Positions 18,496 through 27,024 of a DNA stretch of 64,000 bases are shown here, one piece after another; positions within the stretch are counted from its first letter, which is position 1, and each line of letters begins with the position of its first letter. The position numbers and the translations under genes are program-made. The notes beneath the pieces are model-generated. The model was not told the DNA's origin and ran no database searches. It was given only the letters and a program-made list of their open reading frames with translations. This DNA comes from Caulobacterales bacterium (lineage in GTDB: Bacteria > Pseudomonadota > Alphaproteobacteria > Caulobacterales > Parvularculaceae), in contig JACKIL010000012.1 of NCBI GenBank assembly GCA_020638525.1, forward strand, positions 5,001 to 69,000. Direction: 5' to 3'.

Positions 18496-19497
18496 TCAAA
18501 GCGCTCTTATATATTCGGAAGGCGAGGCGCCGAACCAGTTTCGGAAGGCGCGCGTGAACGCGCTCTGTTCGCTATAGCCGAGGGCGTGCGCGATTTCGGC
18601 GATCGATTTCCTCCGTTCACGGATATAGACTTCGCAAGCTTCTTTCCGGGCGCTCTCGACGACCCCGCGGAATGAAGCGCCTTCTTCGGCCAGTCGCCGC
18701 CGTAAAGTGCGCTCTGAGGTGTCGAGCGCGCGCGCAACGCGCTCAAGGCTCGGCGCGCCGTCGCCCAGCATCGCCTGCACGCAGTGAAAGGTCTCCGCTT
18801 CCGCCGTCAACGGCTTGCGAAGCGCGGCGAGTTCGCGATCGAGGCGCGCGCAGAGGACTTGCAGCAGTTCCGGATTGGCGTTTGGAAGCGGCATATCGAC
18901 AAGCGTCGGGTCGAGCTCCATTTCATTGACGCGGGCGTGATAGGTGACTTTACAGCCGAAGAGCTCGTCGCATTCGGCGGCGTGGGGCGGGCGAGAGTGG
19001 CGGAAGCGCATCGCTGCGACTTCCTGATCGTAGAGCCAGGTCAGCCATCGTCCGAACACGGCGTATCCGGCGAAGACGGCCTCCGTCACGGGCCGCATGC
19101 GTTCCGGGTCGTCAATATAGGAACGCCAGGTGATGAGCGCCTTGTCCGATTTGACGACGAGATGGGTTTTGCCGAGCTGCTGCGTCAGGTCCTGGTAGCG
19201 CTCATTGATCTCGAGCGCCTGGCGCAAGGTCGCCGATGAGACGAGGGCGAGGCCGATATCGAGGAAAGTCGCGGGCCGGAAACCGCGCCCGGCGAAAAGG
19301 CCCATCGTCGTCTCGCCGGTAAGCCTTTCGGCAAGATGCAGCATGTCGATGACGAGCGAATTGTCGAAGCGGCGCGCCGGATTTTCAAACGGCGCCGGGC
19401 CGGCGTTCAGGAGCTCGATCAGAGGCTCTGGCGGACAGCCCTGCGCAATGCAGGTGTCGAAATAACTCTTCAGATACCGGCACGAAACATCGCCCAT
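18496..19497 (-). CDS. AraC-family transcriptional regulator (OruR/PF12625 type)
   Basis: A 333-residue regulator with an N-terminal sensor domain of the AraC ligand-binding type found in OruR-like proteins (FDNSLVIDMLHLAERLTG ... GLFAGRGFRPATFLDIG) and a C-terminal double helix-turn-helix (LERVARALDTSERTLRRRLAEEG and SIAEIAHALGYSEQSAFTRAF). Such regulators often control catabolic or lipid genes placed elsewhere. No clear target is adjacent. A TTGACA hexamer on the minus strand at 19603-19598 may belong to its promoter. Confidence 0.9.
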   Translation of the reverse strand: MGDVSCRYLKSYFDTCIAQGCPPEPLIELLNAGPAPFENPARRFDNSLVIDMLHLAERLTGETTMGLFAGRGFRPATFLDIGLALVSSATLRQALEINERYQDLTQQLGKTHLVVKSDKALITWRSYIDDPERMRPVTEAVFAGYAVFGRWLTWLYDQEVAAMRFRHSRPPHAAECDELFGCKVTYHARVNEMELDPTLVDMPLPNANPELLQVLCARLDRELAALRKPLTAEAETFHCVQAMLGDGAPSLERVARALDTSERTLRRRLAEEGASFRGVVESARKEACEVYIRERRKSIAEIAHALGYSEQSAFTRAFRNWFGASPSEYIRAL

Positions 19498-19970
19498 GGT
19501 GTTTTGTCAGATCCTGAGGAGGCGCTCGCGCGTCTTAAGTGCGAAACGGGGTTTTCGCCACAACCATGGCCGGTATTGAGGTATAATTGGCCGATTTTGT
19601 CAATCATGCTGGCCTCAATGGTCAAGACGCCACCCGAGGGCGCCTCTACAGCAGCAGGATCGCAGCCGCGCGGCCTTGCCGGGACAACGACAGCCTGGGG
19701 GAGTAGCGCCGCGCAGCTGTCGGGAAGGGATCCTGGGGGAGAGGCCGCGCCGAGTTGCGTACGCGCGGCAAAAGCCCGGCGCAGTGCATTTCACTGCGTC
19801 GGGCTTTGCATTTTGGGGCGCTTTTTGCCGGGAACCTCAAATTCTCGCAGTCGCTGACGAGGGCGAGGCGATTGGCGCCGGGAGCCTTTGTCAGCCTGCT
19901 GAGCGCTGACATTGCGATAGGAGGCGGCGCCTTTTAAGGTTCGCGCTGACATGGTTTTAAGGGGGATATA
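19498..19970. other. 473-bp intergenic region with an unexplained stem-loop
   Basis: The region lies between two divergently transcribed genes and has no convincing protein gene; short open frames in it carry no recognisable domain. It contains a TATAAT hexamer at 19582-19587 without a good -35 partner, a minus-strand TTGACA at 19603-19598, a strong stem-loop at 19771-19807, and a small dyad TGTCAGC / GCTGACA at 19889-19911 upstream of the M20 peptidase gene that could be an operator. Confidence 0.6.
19771..19807. terminator. Strong bidirectional terminator-like stem-loop in a divergent region
   Basis: AAAGCCCGGCGCAGTG pairs with CACTGCGTCGGGCTTT over 16 bp (one G-T pair) around the loop CATTT, with A-runs on one side and T-rich sequence on the other. 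Neither flanking gene ends here, since both start near this region and run outwards. The hairpin therefore may end an unannotated small RNA or insulate the two promoters. Confidence 0.65.
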
Positions 19971-21368
19971 ATGATATCGCGCATCGCGTTTGCGGCGGCG
20001 CTCGCCGCCTTTTCGTCATCGGCTTTTGCCGCGACCGCCGAAGAAGAAGCTTACGCTCGTTTCCTCATGGAAAAGGCGATCTCCTACAAATCGACCGAAG
20101 AGCATGGCGAAACGCGCAAGCTTGCGGAGTTTCTCGCCGGGGAGTTCCGCAAGGCCGGTTTCGCCGCCGCTGATCTTGAAATCGTGCCGGCCGGAAAATC
20201 GGTCGGGCTCACTGTGCGCTATCGCGGCGACGGCTCCTCCGGCGCAGCGCCCATTCTCTTCCTCGGGCACATGGATGTGGTCGAGGCGGATCCGAAAGAC
20301 TGGACCTATGATCCGTTCACGCTGACGGAAAAGGACGGCCTGCTGCACGGACGCGGCGTTGTCGACAACAAATATGGCGTCGTCGACCTGACGCAGACAT
20401 TCATCCGCCTGAAAAAGTCAGGCTTCGTTCCGGCGCGCGATCTCATCATCGCGTTCTCCGGCGATGAAGAAACGGGCATGGAGACGACGCGCGCGCTTGT
20501 CGAAAAGCTCAAAGGCGCCGCCTATGCGTTGAACAGCGACGCCGGCGGCGGCTTCGACGCGGGCGAGGGTAAAACCTCTGTCTATTACATTCAGGCGGCG
20601 GAAAAGACTTACGCCACTTTTGAAGTGACCGTGAAGAATTCCGGCGGCCATTCCTCCCAGCCTCGCGAGGACAACGCCATCTATGAACTCGGCGATGCGC
20701 TGAAGAAGATCCAGCAATTCCGTTTCCCGGTGATGTGGAACGACATCACGCTGCGCAGTTTCGCTGTCGACGCCGAGACTGCGGACGATGAAACCGCTGT
20801 GGCGCTCCGCCGGTTCGTGGAAAAGCCAGGCGACAAGAAAGCGCTCAAGACGCTTGAGAAGCAAACGGGGCTGAACTCCGTGCTTCGCACGACTTGCGTC
20901 GCGACCATGCTGAAGGCGGGTCATGCTGAAAACGCCTTGCCGCAAACGGCGACGGCGACGGTCAATTGCCGGATATTTCCGGGCGTTTCTGTCGCCGACG
21001 TTCAGGCGGAACTCGCGCGGGTCGTCGAAAACGACGCGATCGAATTTGTCACGCTCGATGATCCGGTCGAAAGCCCGGCCTCGACCCTGACGCCGGAGAT
21101 CGAGGCGGCGGTCCTCAACGCTTTGAAGACGCGCTATCCGAACATCGTCGCGGTCCCCTATATGGAGGCGGGCGGCACCGACGGGCTGCATTTCCGCCGC
21201 GCGGGGATTCCGACCTTCGCAATCGGTTCGCTGTTTCTGCGCGAAGGCGACGAGCCGAATTACCACGGCATGAACGAGAATTTGCGCGTCGACGCTTTCA
21301 ATGGCGGCCTCGACCATTGGTCGTTGATCATCAAGGAACTCGCTGGCAAGCCCGCCGCGTCCGAGTGA
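19971..21368 (+). CDS. Secreted M20 family metallopeptidase
   Basis: A 465-residue di-zinc peptidase with a signal peptide (residues 1-21, cleaved near SAFA). Metal-binding segments are FLGHMDVV, GRGVVDNKYG and SGDEETG, with the late His in GTDGLHF. The dimerisation domain begins near EVTVKNSGGHSSQP. Members hydrolyse dipeptides, N-acyl amino acids or carnosine-like substrates. Ribosome site AAGGGGG precedes the ATG. It is monocistronic by appearance, the next gene being on the opposite strand. Confidence 0.93.
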   Translation: MISRIAFAAALAAFSSSAFAATAEEEAYARFLMEKAISYKSTEEHGETRKLAEFLAGEFRKAGFAAADLEIVPAGKSVGLTVRYRGDGSSGAAPILFLGHMDVVEADPKDWTYDPFTLTEKDGLLHGRGVVDNKYGVVDLTQTFIRLKKSGFVPARDLIIAFSGDEETGMETTRALVEKLKGAAYALNSDAGGGFDAGEGKTSVYYIQAAEKTYATFEVTVKNSGGHSSQPREDNAIYELGDALKKIQQFRFPVMWNDITLRSFAVDAETADDETAVALRRFVEKPGDKKALKTLEKQTGLNSVLRTTCVATMLKAGHAENALPQTATATVNCRIFPGVSVADVQAELARVVENDAIEFVTLDDPVESPASTLTPEIEAAVLNALKTRYPNIVAVPYMEAGGTDGLHFRRAGIPTFAIGSLFLREGDEPNYHGMNENLRVDAFNGGLDHWSLIIKELAGKPAASE

Positions 21369-21434
21369 TGGCGTCAGGGCGAGCGCGCAATTTTTCGTAG
21401 TCGCTTACAAAATAGGGCCTTCTGAGGCGACGTC

Positions 21435-22187
21435 TCAAGGCGAGTAAGTGATGAAGAGCCGGAAGTCCGCATCGGCGGCGTCACGCGATACGCCGAAGAG
21501 CGCGCTCGCCGTATAAGAGAGGCGGTTCGTGATCGCGCCTTTGAGCATCGGCCCGAGCTGGTGGCGCTGCTCGTTGAAAACGCCGAATTGCGCTGTCGTG
21601 TTGAAATTGTTGAACGCCTGAACACCGATGCGAAAATCGCCAGCGACCCTGCGGGAGATTTCCTCGCGGGTTTCAATCGAGACGCCGCTTCTTGCAAGAT
21701 CGCCAATCTCTCGTCCGAAATAGAGCGCCGCGCGCAGCTTCCAGTCATCGTCGAACTCGTAACTGTTCAGCCACGCCGCACGGATGCGCCCCGGCTGGCC
21801 ATCGGCTAGCGGGATGAGGCCATCGACGCGGAAGGCGCTCTCCCAGCCGCCTGACGTTTCGCTTTCGACAAATTGGCGCATGACCTCGAGCGATATCGAG
21901 CGAAATTCCAACGCTCCGCCGCCGCGTTCGCTTTGCAGGAGGACGACCCGTCCTTGCCAGCTTTCATCGAACGATTGCTGGTAATGAAGCCGGTGCGCGA
22001 ACGCGCCCGGCCTGCCATCATCTCTGGTTTCGTAAGCGGCGCGATATTCAAAGGAGCGCGCGCCAGCCTTCACATCGGGATTTGCAATGCCGGCGGTGTT
22101 CTGTGCGCAAGCAGGCGCAAGAAAGCCCAGCGCGGCGGCGAGGCCGATCGCACAAGAAGTCCAATGTCTGTTGAGTCCCGACAGCAT
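21435..22187 (-). CDS. Secreted beta-strand-rich protein, likely outer-membrane-associated, unknown function
   Basis: A 250-residue protein with a signal peptide (cleavage near PACAQ). The mature chain alternates polar and hydrophobic residues in strand-like stretches (FEYRAAYETRDD, AHRLHYQQSF, WKLRAALYFG, RVAGDFRIGVQAF) and ends in a short strand FRLFITYSP, which is typical of outer-membrane or transport-associated barrels. I do not recognise a named family with certainty. The start at 22187 is chosen for the signal peptide. It lies 43 bases downstream of purC on the same strand and may be read through from it. Confidence 0.65.
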   Translation of the reverse strand: MLSGLNRHWTSCAIGLAAALGFLAPACAQNTAGIANPDVKAGARSFEYRAAYETRDDGRPGAFAHRLHYQQSFDESWQGRVVLLQSERGGGALEFRSISLEVMRQFVESETSGGWESAFRVDGLIPLADGQPGRIRAAWLNSYEFDDDWKLRAALYFGREIGDLARSGVSIETREEISRRVAGDFRIGVQAFNNFNTTAQFGVFNEQRHQLGPMLKGAITNRLSYTASALFGVSRDAADADFRLFITYSP

Positions 22188-22230
22188 GGCGCTAGAGCGA
22201 GACTGCGCGAGCGCTCGCTGGCGCGCAGTC

Positions 22231-23007
22231 TTACTTTTCGTTGTCGCTGACGAGGACGGGACCGCGGGCGCCGGCGCCTTCGACATCGCGCAATACGCCG
22301 AGACGGCGCGCGACTTCGCGATAGGCTTCCGTGACGCCGCCCATATCCTTGCGGAAACGGTCCTTGTCCATGATGTCGCCGGACTCCATGTCCCAGAGGC
22401 GACAGGAATCAGGGCTGATCTCGTCGGCGACGACAATGCGCATCAGGTCGCCTTCATACTGGCGGCCGAACTCGATCTTGAAGTCGACGAGCTTGATGCC
22501 GACGCCGGTGAAGAGACCGGCGAGGAAATCGTTCACGCGCAGCGCGAGCGACATCATGTCGTCGATCTCCTGCGGCGTCGCCCAGTTGAAGGCGGTGATG
22601 TGTTCTTCCGCGACGAGCGGATCGCCGAGCGCGTCATTCTTGTAATAAAACTCGATCACCGAACGGGGCAGGGCCGCGCCGTCTTCAAGGCCGAGGCGCT
22701 TGACGATGGAACCGGCGGCGACATTGCGCACGACCACTTCGAGCGGAATGATCTCGACATGGCGGATAAGCTGCTCGCGCATGTTGAGGCGGCGGATGAA
22801 ATGCGTCGGCACGCCAATGCGCTCGAGCCCGAGCATCACAAATTCGGAAATGCGGTTATTGAGGACGCCCTTGCCCTCGAGAACGGCGCGCTTCTGGTTG
22901 TTGAACGCGGTTGCGTCGTCCTTGAAATATTGGATGAGGGTGCCGGGTTCCGGCCCTTCGAACAGGATCTTGGCCTTGCCTTCGTAGATTTGCTTGCGGC
23001 GCGCCAT
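22231..23007 (-). CDS. purC: Phosphoribosylaminoimidazole-succinocarboxamide synthase
   Basis: The 258-residue SAICAR synthetase, which joins aspartate to CAIR using ATP in purine synthesis. It opens with RRKQIYEGKAKILFEG and contains DFKIEFG and DEISPDSCRLWD, all family signatures. The start at 23007 gives the normal length; the longer frame is an upstream extension into GC-rich spacer. It is divergent from the ATP synthase zeta-inhibitor gene, an arrangement common in alphaproteobacteria. purS and purQ are 6 kb away. Confidence 0.96.
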   Translation of the reverse strand: MARRKQIYEGKAKILFEGPEPGTLIQYFKDDATAFNNQKRAVLEGKGVLNNRISEFVMLGLERIGVPTHFIRRLNMREQLIRHVEIIPLEVVVRNVAAGSIVKRLGLEDGAALPRSVIEFYYKNDALGDPLVAEEHITAFNWATPQEIDDMMSLALRVNDFLAGLFTGVGIKLVDFKIEFGRQYEGDLMRIVVADEISPDSCRLWDMESGDIMDKDRFRKDMGGVTEAYREVARRLGVLRDVEGAGARGPVLVSDNEK

Positions 23008-23279
23008 CTCAAGGGGTTCCTTACTTAATAATATTCCGACGCCGCTGGCTCGAACAGACGGCGGAAAGAGCCTCCGCGCGACTCGCTCGGGCCGCTCCTC
23101 ATCATCGCTAGCATACGGCCCGGATCGGGAGAAGCGGGGGTCATACGGCGCGCCGGCTCCCGAGGAAACCCCGGGGCGACGATTTTTCCGCCCCGCGTTG
23201 CGCGCGGGCGCGCCGCGCACTAGATAGAAATAGCTGATCATTTGGGCGGATATTTCAAGGCGTTAAGGAGAAAAGCGCG

Positions 23280-23603
23280 ATGACCGGGTTCGACGAGCGG
23301 GAAGACAAATTTGAGAAAAAGTTCGCTCACGATGAAGAACTTCGCTTCAAGGCCGAGGCGCGCCGCAACAAGCTCCTTGGACTGTGGGCCGCGGAACTGC
23401 TTGGCCTCAAGGACGCCAAGGCCGAGGAGTATGTGCGCTCGGTGATCGCCGCCGACCTCCAGGAGAAGGGCGACGAAGACGTCTTCCGCAAGATTCGCGG
23501 CGATTTCGACGCCGCTGGCGTCGACCAGTCCGATCACCAGATCCGCCGCCACATGGATGAGTTTTTCTCCGAAGCTGTGCGGCAGCTGAAGGAAATCGGC
23601 TGA
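23280..23603 (+). CDS. F1-ATPase inhibitor zeta subunit (DUF1476)
   Basis: A 107-residue protein of the DUF1476 family, shown in Paracoccus and relatives to be the zeta subunit that blocks ATP hydrolysis by F1F0-ATP synthase. The N-terminal FDEREDKFEKKFAHDEELRFKAEARRN helix and the four-helix body ending in MDEFFSEAVRQLKEI are characteristic. Ribosome site AAGGAG stands 9 bases before the ATG. It is a marker for an alphaproteobacterial origin. The LysE-family gene follows 26 bases later on the same strand. Confidence 0.94.
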   Translation: MTGFDEREDKFEKKFAHDEELRFKAEARRNKLLGLWAAELLGLKDAKAEEYVRSVIAADLQEKGDEDVFRKIRGDFDAAGVDQSDHQIRRHMDEFFSEAVRQLKEIG

Positions 23604-23629
23604 CGTCAGGCCGCCTCTCGGGCGCGCAG

Positions 23630-24253
23630 ATGGTCGATCCCTCGCTTTTCTGGCTCTTTCTGGCTGGCGCCCTGATCCTCAACATCACGCCGGGGCCTGA
23701 CATGGCGTTTACGCTCGCTTCCGCGACGCGGGGCGGCGTGAAGACGGGCCTCGCCGCCGCGGCAGGCGTCGGCGCGGGCTGCGTTGGCTGGGCGGTTTTT
23801 ACGGCGGCTGGCCTTGCGGCGCTTCTCGCGGCTTCGGCGCAGGCGATGACGGTCATCAAGTTCGTCGGCGGCGCCTATCTCCTCTACCTCGCCTGGCGCA
23901 CCTTCGCCGCGCGGCGCGAGCTCAAGGAAGGAAAGGGCGCGGCGAGCCTTGGCGCGGCGTTCCGTTCAGGCGCGCTCACCAATCTTTTCAATCCGAAGGT
24001 CGGGCTCTTTTATCTCGCCTTCCTGCCGAGCTTCACGAACGCCGAGATCGGGCCGGTCTGGCTGCAGATCCTGACGCTTGGCGTCGTGTTCAGTTTCACC
24101 GGCTCCCTCGTTCTCGCAGGCGTTGCTTTCGCGGCGGGATCGCTTCGCGAGCGTCTCGCGCGCTCCGAGACGTTGCGCGTGAGGCTCAACACTGTCGCAG
24201 CGACGGCTTTCGCCGCGCTGGGGCTTCGCCTCGTTCTCGCGCCCGCGGAATAG
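23630..24253 (+). CDS. LysE/RhtB family amino-acid exporter
   Basis: A 207-residue inner-membrane protein with about six spans. The opening ILNITPGPDMAFTLA and the following GLAAAAGVGAG, then FRSGALTNLFNPKVGLFYLAFLP, are hallmarks of LysE/RhtB exporters of amino acids or homoserine lactones. Substrate cannot be deduced. It follows the zeta-inhibitor gene closely. Confidence 0.92.
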   Translation: MVDPSLFWLFLAGALILNITPGPDMAFTLASATRGGVKTGLAAAAGVGAGCVGWAVFTAAGLAALLAASAQAMTVIKFVGGAYLLYLAWRTFAARRELKEGKGAASLGAAFRSGALTNLFNPKVGLFYLAFLPSFTNAEIGPVWLQILTLGVVFSFTGSLVLAGVAFAAGSLRERLARSETLRVRLNTVAATAFAALGLRLVLAPAE

Positions 24254-24328
24254 TCCGCCGACTGCGCCGCAAGCTGGCATGGCCCTTTTCCTTATGCGAC
24301 ATCCTTCCGATCAGGGAGGATCGATCAT

Positions 24329-25102
24329 ATGGGACGCGTGAACGGCAAAAAAGTTTTCATCACCGGCGGCGCGCAAGGGCTTGGCGCGTGCTTCGGACGC
24401 ATGCTGGCCGATGAGGGGGCGACCGTCTTCCTTACTGACGTCAACGCGGAAGGCGCGGAGAAGACCGCTGCGGAAATTGCAAAGAAGCATCCCGGCAAGG
24501 CGTTCTCCGCCAAGCACGATGTGACGAACAAGGATGACTGGGAAGCCGCGCTCGCCGCTGCGGACAAGGCGATGGGCGGCATCAGCGTTCTCATCAACAA
24601 TGCAGGCGTCGGCGGCTGGGGATCGATCGAAACCGAAACCCTCGAAGGCTGGCGGTGGACGATGAATATCGATGTCGATGCGATCTTCACCGGCACGCAG
24701 CTCGCCATGCCTTATCTCAAGAAATCGCAGCCGGGCTCCATCATCAATATCTCTTCTGTCGCGGGCCTCATCGCGAGCGGGAACATGCTCGCTTACAACA
24801 CGGCGAAGTCGGCCGTGTGGATGATGTCGAAATCGATCGCGCTTCATTGCGCCTCGGCGGGCTATGACATTCGCTGCAATTCCGTACACCCCGTTTTCAC
24901 CCGCACGCCGATCATCGATCCGCTGGTCGCGATGGGCGGCGGCGGGGAGCAGGGCGAAGCGAAACTCGTTCGGCAGATTCCGCTGAAGCGCCTCGGCGAG
25001 CCCGAAGATGTCGGCTACGCCGTGCTTTATCTCGCGTCGGATGAAAGCCGTTTCGTGACGGCTGCGGAGTTCAAGATCGACGGCGGCATCACTGCGCAGT
25101 AG
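24329..25102 (+). CDS. SDR family oxidoreductase
   Basis: A 257-residue classical short-chain dehydrogenase. The cofactor motif is TGGAQGLG, followed by NNAGVGG, the catalytic Ser in INISSVAG and YNTAK, and a C-terminal DGGITAQ. It resembles hydroxysteroid or 3-oxoacyl reductase-like enzymes; the acidic residue in LTDVNAE suggests NAD rather than NADP. Substrate unknown. Its stop is one base from the stop of the convergent SFPD-repeat gene. A GGGAGG ribosome site precedes the start. Confidence 0.92.
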   Translation: MGRVNGKKVFITGGAQGLGACFGRMLADEGATVFLTDVNAEGAEKTAAEIAKKHPGKAFSAKHDVTNKDDWEAALAAADKAMGGISVLINNAGVGGWGSIETETLEGWRWTMNIDVDAIFTGTQLAMPYLKKSQPGSIINISSVAGLIASGNMLAYNTAKSAVWMMSKSIALHCASAGYDIRCNSVHPVFTRTPIIDPLVAMGGGGEQGEAKLVRQIPLKRLGEPEDVGYAVLYLASDESRFVTAAEFKIDGGITAQ

Positions 25103-25103
25103 A

Positions 25104-25418
25104 TCAGGGAACGCCCGGAAAGCTCGTGACCATCTCGATCTTTATGTCGGGAAAGCTCTCGACATACTGGATTTTGAAATCCGGAAAGCTGTCGACGAAC
25201 TGCCATTCACCGCATTTGTCGGGGAATGAGGTGACGGCTTTCACTTTCAGGTCCGGAAAGCTCGTAACGATCTGCACTTTGATGTCCGGAAAGCTGTCGA
25301 CGACCTGAACCTTGCCGTGAAGTTCGAAGCCTTTGAATGAGCAATCCGCGCCGACTTCACCGGCAAGGGCGGGCGACGAAGCGGCCGCAATTGCGAGCGC
25401 GCATAGCGATAGTCTCAT
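25104..25418 (-). CDS. Small secreted SFPD-repeat protein, probable 7(1) septoil-knot (DUF6150-like) fold
   Basis: A 104-residue protein with a signal peptide (residues 1-19, ALA cleavage). The mature part holds six copies of an about 11-residue unit, consensus V-x-x-V-[DTE]-SFPD-x-K; SFP falls at residues 42, 53, 64, 77, 88 and 99. A degenerate seventh segment SFKG is at 27. The one irregular gap contains Cys69 in KCGEW, which could pair with Cys26. Seven short strands with this spacing match what I recall of the Pfam family formerly DUF6150, predicted to form a seven-fold prism with a 7(1) torus knot. The start has GGGGAGA upstream. Function is unknown. Confidence in the gene is high, in the fold moderate. 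Confidence 0.8.
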   Translation of the reverse strand: MRLSLCALAIAAASSPALAGEVGADCSFKGFELHGKVQVVDSFPDIKVQIVTSFPDLKVKAVTSFPDKCGEWQFVDSFPDFKIQYVESFPDIKIEMVTSFPGVP

Positions 25419-25479
25419 GGCATTCTCCCCGATCGCAGCCCGCCAGCCTCGACAAGATTGGCGCAGGGCAGGGCGGGGA

Positions 25480-26739
25480 TCAATAGGCGGCCATTTCGAC
25501 GTTCAGTCCGCGCTGGCGCAGCGCGGCGATGACGCGGTCGAGATGTTGCCTGTCGAACGTCTCCACGGAGATGTCGATATAGGTCTTCTTCGCTGGCAGG
25601 TCGGAGAAGATCTTGTGATACGCGACCTCGATGACGTTCGCCTGTTCCGTCGCGATGATGTCGGAGATTTTCGTCAATTGTCCGGGTACGTCGAGAAGTT
25701 CGATCCGCAAGCGCGCGATGCGGCCCTGACGCACGAGATCGCGCATCAGGATCGAAGAAAGCAGGCGCGTGTCGATATTGCCGCCGCAGATGACAGTCGC
25801 GACTTTCTTGCCACGGAAGCGCTCCGGATATTCAAGGATCGCGGCGAGGCCCGCAGCGCCGGCGCCTTCCGACAGCACTTTCTGCACGTTGAGATAAAGG
25901 CTGAGGGCGCGTTCGAGCGCGCGTTCATCGACAAGCAGAATGTCGCTGACGAGATCGGCGACGATGCGCTGCGTCAGCTTGCCCGGTTCGCGCACGGCGA
26001 TGCCCTCGGCGAGCGTCACGCCGCCTACTGCATTGTGCTCGTGTTTGATCGCGTTGAACATCGACGGATAGAGCTGCGCCTGCACGCCGATGATCTCGCA
26101 GGAAGAGCCCATGCGCCGCGCGGCCGCCGCAATGCCGGAAAGAAGTCCGCCGCCGCCGATCGGCGCGACGATGATGTCGATGTCCGGCTGCTCGCGCAGC
26201 ATCTCGGCCGCAAGCGTTCCCTGTCCGGCGAGAACATGAGGATCGTCGAAGGGATGGACATAGACCTTGCCGTCGCGCGCGCAGATTTCCTGCGCATGTG
26301 CGTTCGCTTCGTCAAAGTCTTCGCCGTGAAGGATGACGTGGGCGCCGAGCTTCTCGGTCTGCTCGACTTTCACGTAAGGCGTCATCTCCGGCATGACGAT
26401 CGTCGCGCTGACGCCGAGAAGCGTCGAATGGCGAGCAAGGCCCTGCGCGTGATTGCCTGCGGAGGCGGCGACGACGCCGCGGGCGCGTTCGGCGGCGCTC
26501 AGGCTCAGAAGTTTGGCGAGCGCCCCGCGCTCCTTGAAGGCGCCGGTGAACTGAAGGTTTTCGAACTTGACCCAGAGCTCGCAGCCCGTCAGCGCCGAAA
26601 GCTTCCCCGAATGCATGAACGGGGTGGCGGCGACATTCGCCCAGGCTGGGTCCTTGCGCCCAATAATCGCGTCGAACGTTCCCGCGGTGAGGCCGGGGAC
26701 GAGGTCGAATTCGCGAGTTTGTTGCGCTGTCTTGGTCAT
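25480..26739 (-). CDS. ilvA: Threonine ammonia-lyase with C-terminal ACT domain
   Basis: A 419-residue PLP enzyme that converts threonine to 2-oxobutyrate for isoleucine synthesis or threonine breakdown. The PLP lysine is Lys69 in FTGAFKERGA and the phosphate-binding loop is GGGGLLSG. The last 80 residues (RLRIELLDVPGQLTKISDIIA) are a single ACT-like domain, as in the shorter ilvA/tdcB type of alphaproteobacteria. This form may or may not be feedback-inhibited. It is transcribed alone on the minus strand. Confidence 0.93.
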   Translation of the reverse strand: MTKTAQQTREFDLVPGLTAGTFDAIIGRKDPAWANVAATPFMHSGKLSALTGCELWVKFENLQFTGAFKERGALAKLLSLSAAERARGVVAASAGNHAQGLARHSTLLGVSATIVMPEMTPYVKVEQTEKLGAHVILHGEDFDEANAHAQEICARDGKVYVHPFDDPHVLAGQGTLAAEMLREQPDIDIIVAPIGGGGLLSGIAAAARRMGSSCEIIGVQAQLYPSMFNAIKHEHNAVGGVTLAEGIAVREPGKLTQRIVADLVSDILLVDERALERALSLYLNVQKVLSEGAGAAGLAAILEYPERFRGKKVATVICGGNIDTRLLSSILMRDLVRQGRIARLRIELLDVPGQLTKISDIIATEQANVIEVAYHKIFSDLPAKKTYIDISVETFDRQHLDRVIAALRQRGLNVEMAAY

Positions 26740-27024
26740 TTCCGTCTCTTAAGCCGAACGGGGCGCAGCTATCTATCAAAATTTTGCAGGAGCGTTAGAA
26801 AGCCGCGCTCGCGACGGCGGCCGGCCGCTTGAAGCGCCCGGCTGCCGCCGCGATTATGTAGTGTCGCCGGTGCTGGGGGAGTTCGACTGGAGGTCTAGAA
26901 CACAATACCTGCTTGCGGTGACAGGGGTGAGAATGTATCAGCGTATTAATACAGTCAACCCCGTTGGGCCCGGAAAAAGGGCGGCTGGCCTCAAAAGGGC
27001 GACTGGAATGGAGCGGATCGGCAA
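26740..27024. other. Intergenic region upstream of yerC-hisG and ilvA
   Basis: A 285-bp divergent spacer holding the promoters of ilvA (minus) and the yerC-like gene (plus). I looked for a histidine-rich leader peptide or attenuator for hisG and saw none. Short open frames here lack a ribosome site and recognisable sequence. Confidence 0.5.

Noticed and set aside
19582..19587. TATAAT as a promoter
   Set aside because: No acceptable -35 hexamer 16-18 bases upstream on the plus strand; kept only as a possible start for the hypothetical small RNA.
25120..25320. Short direct repeats GGAAAGCT spaced about 33 bases, CRISPR-like at first sight
   Set aside because: They encode the SFPD protein repeat in frame, spacing is 33 or 39 bases, there are no unique spacers of constant length and no cas genes.
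25333..26832. A 499-residue plus-strand open frame
   Set aside because: It runs antisense to the unmistakable threonine ammonia-lyase gene and part of the SFPD-repeat gene; its own sequence is Arg/Ala/Asp-rich with no domain, typical of a GC-rich shadow.
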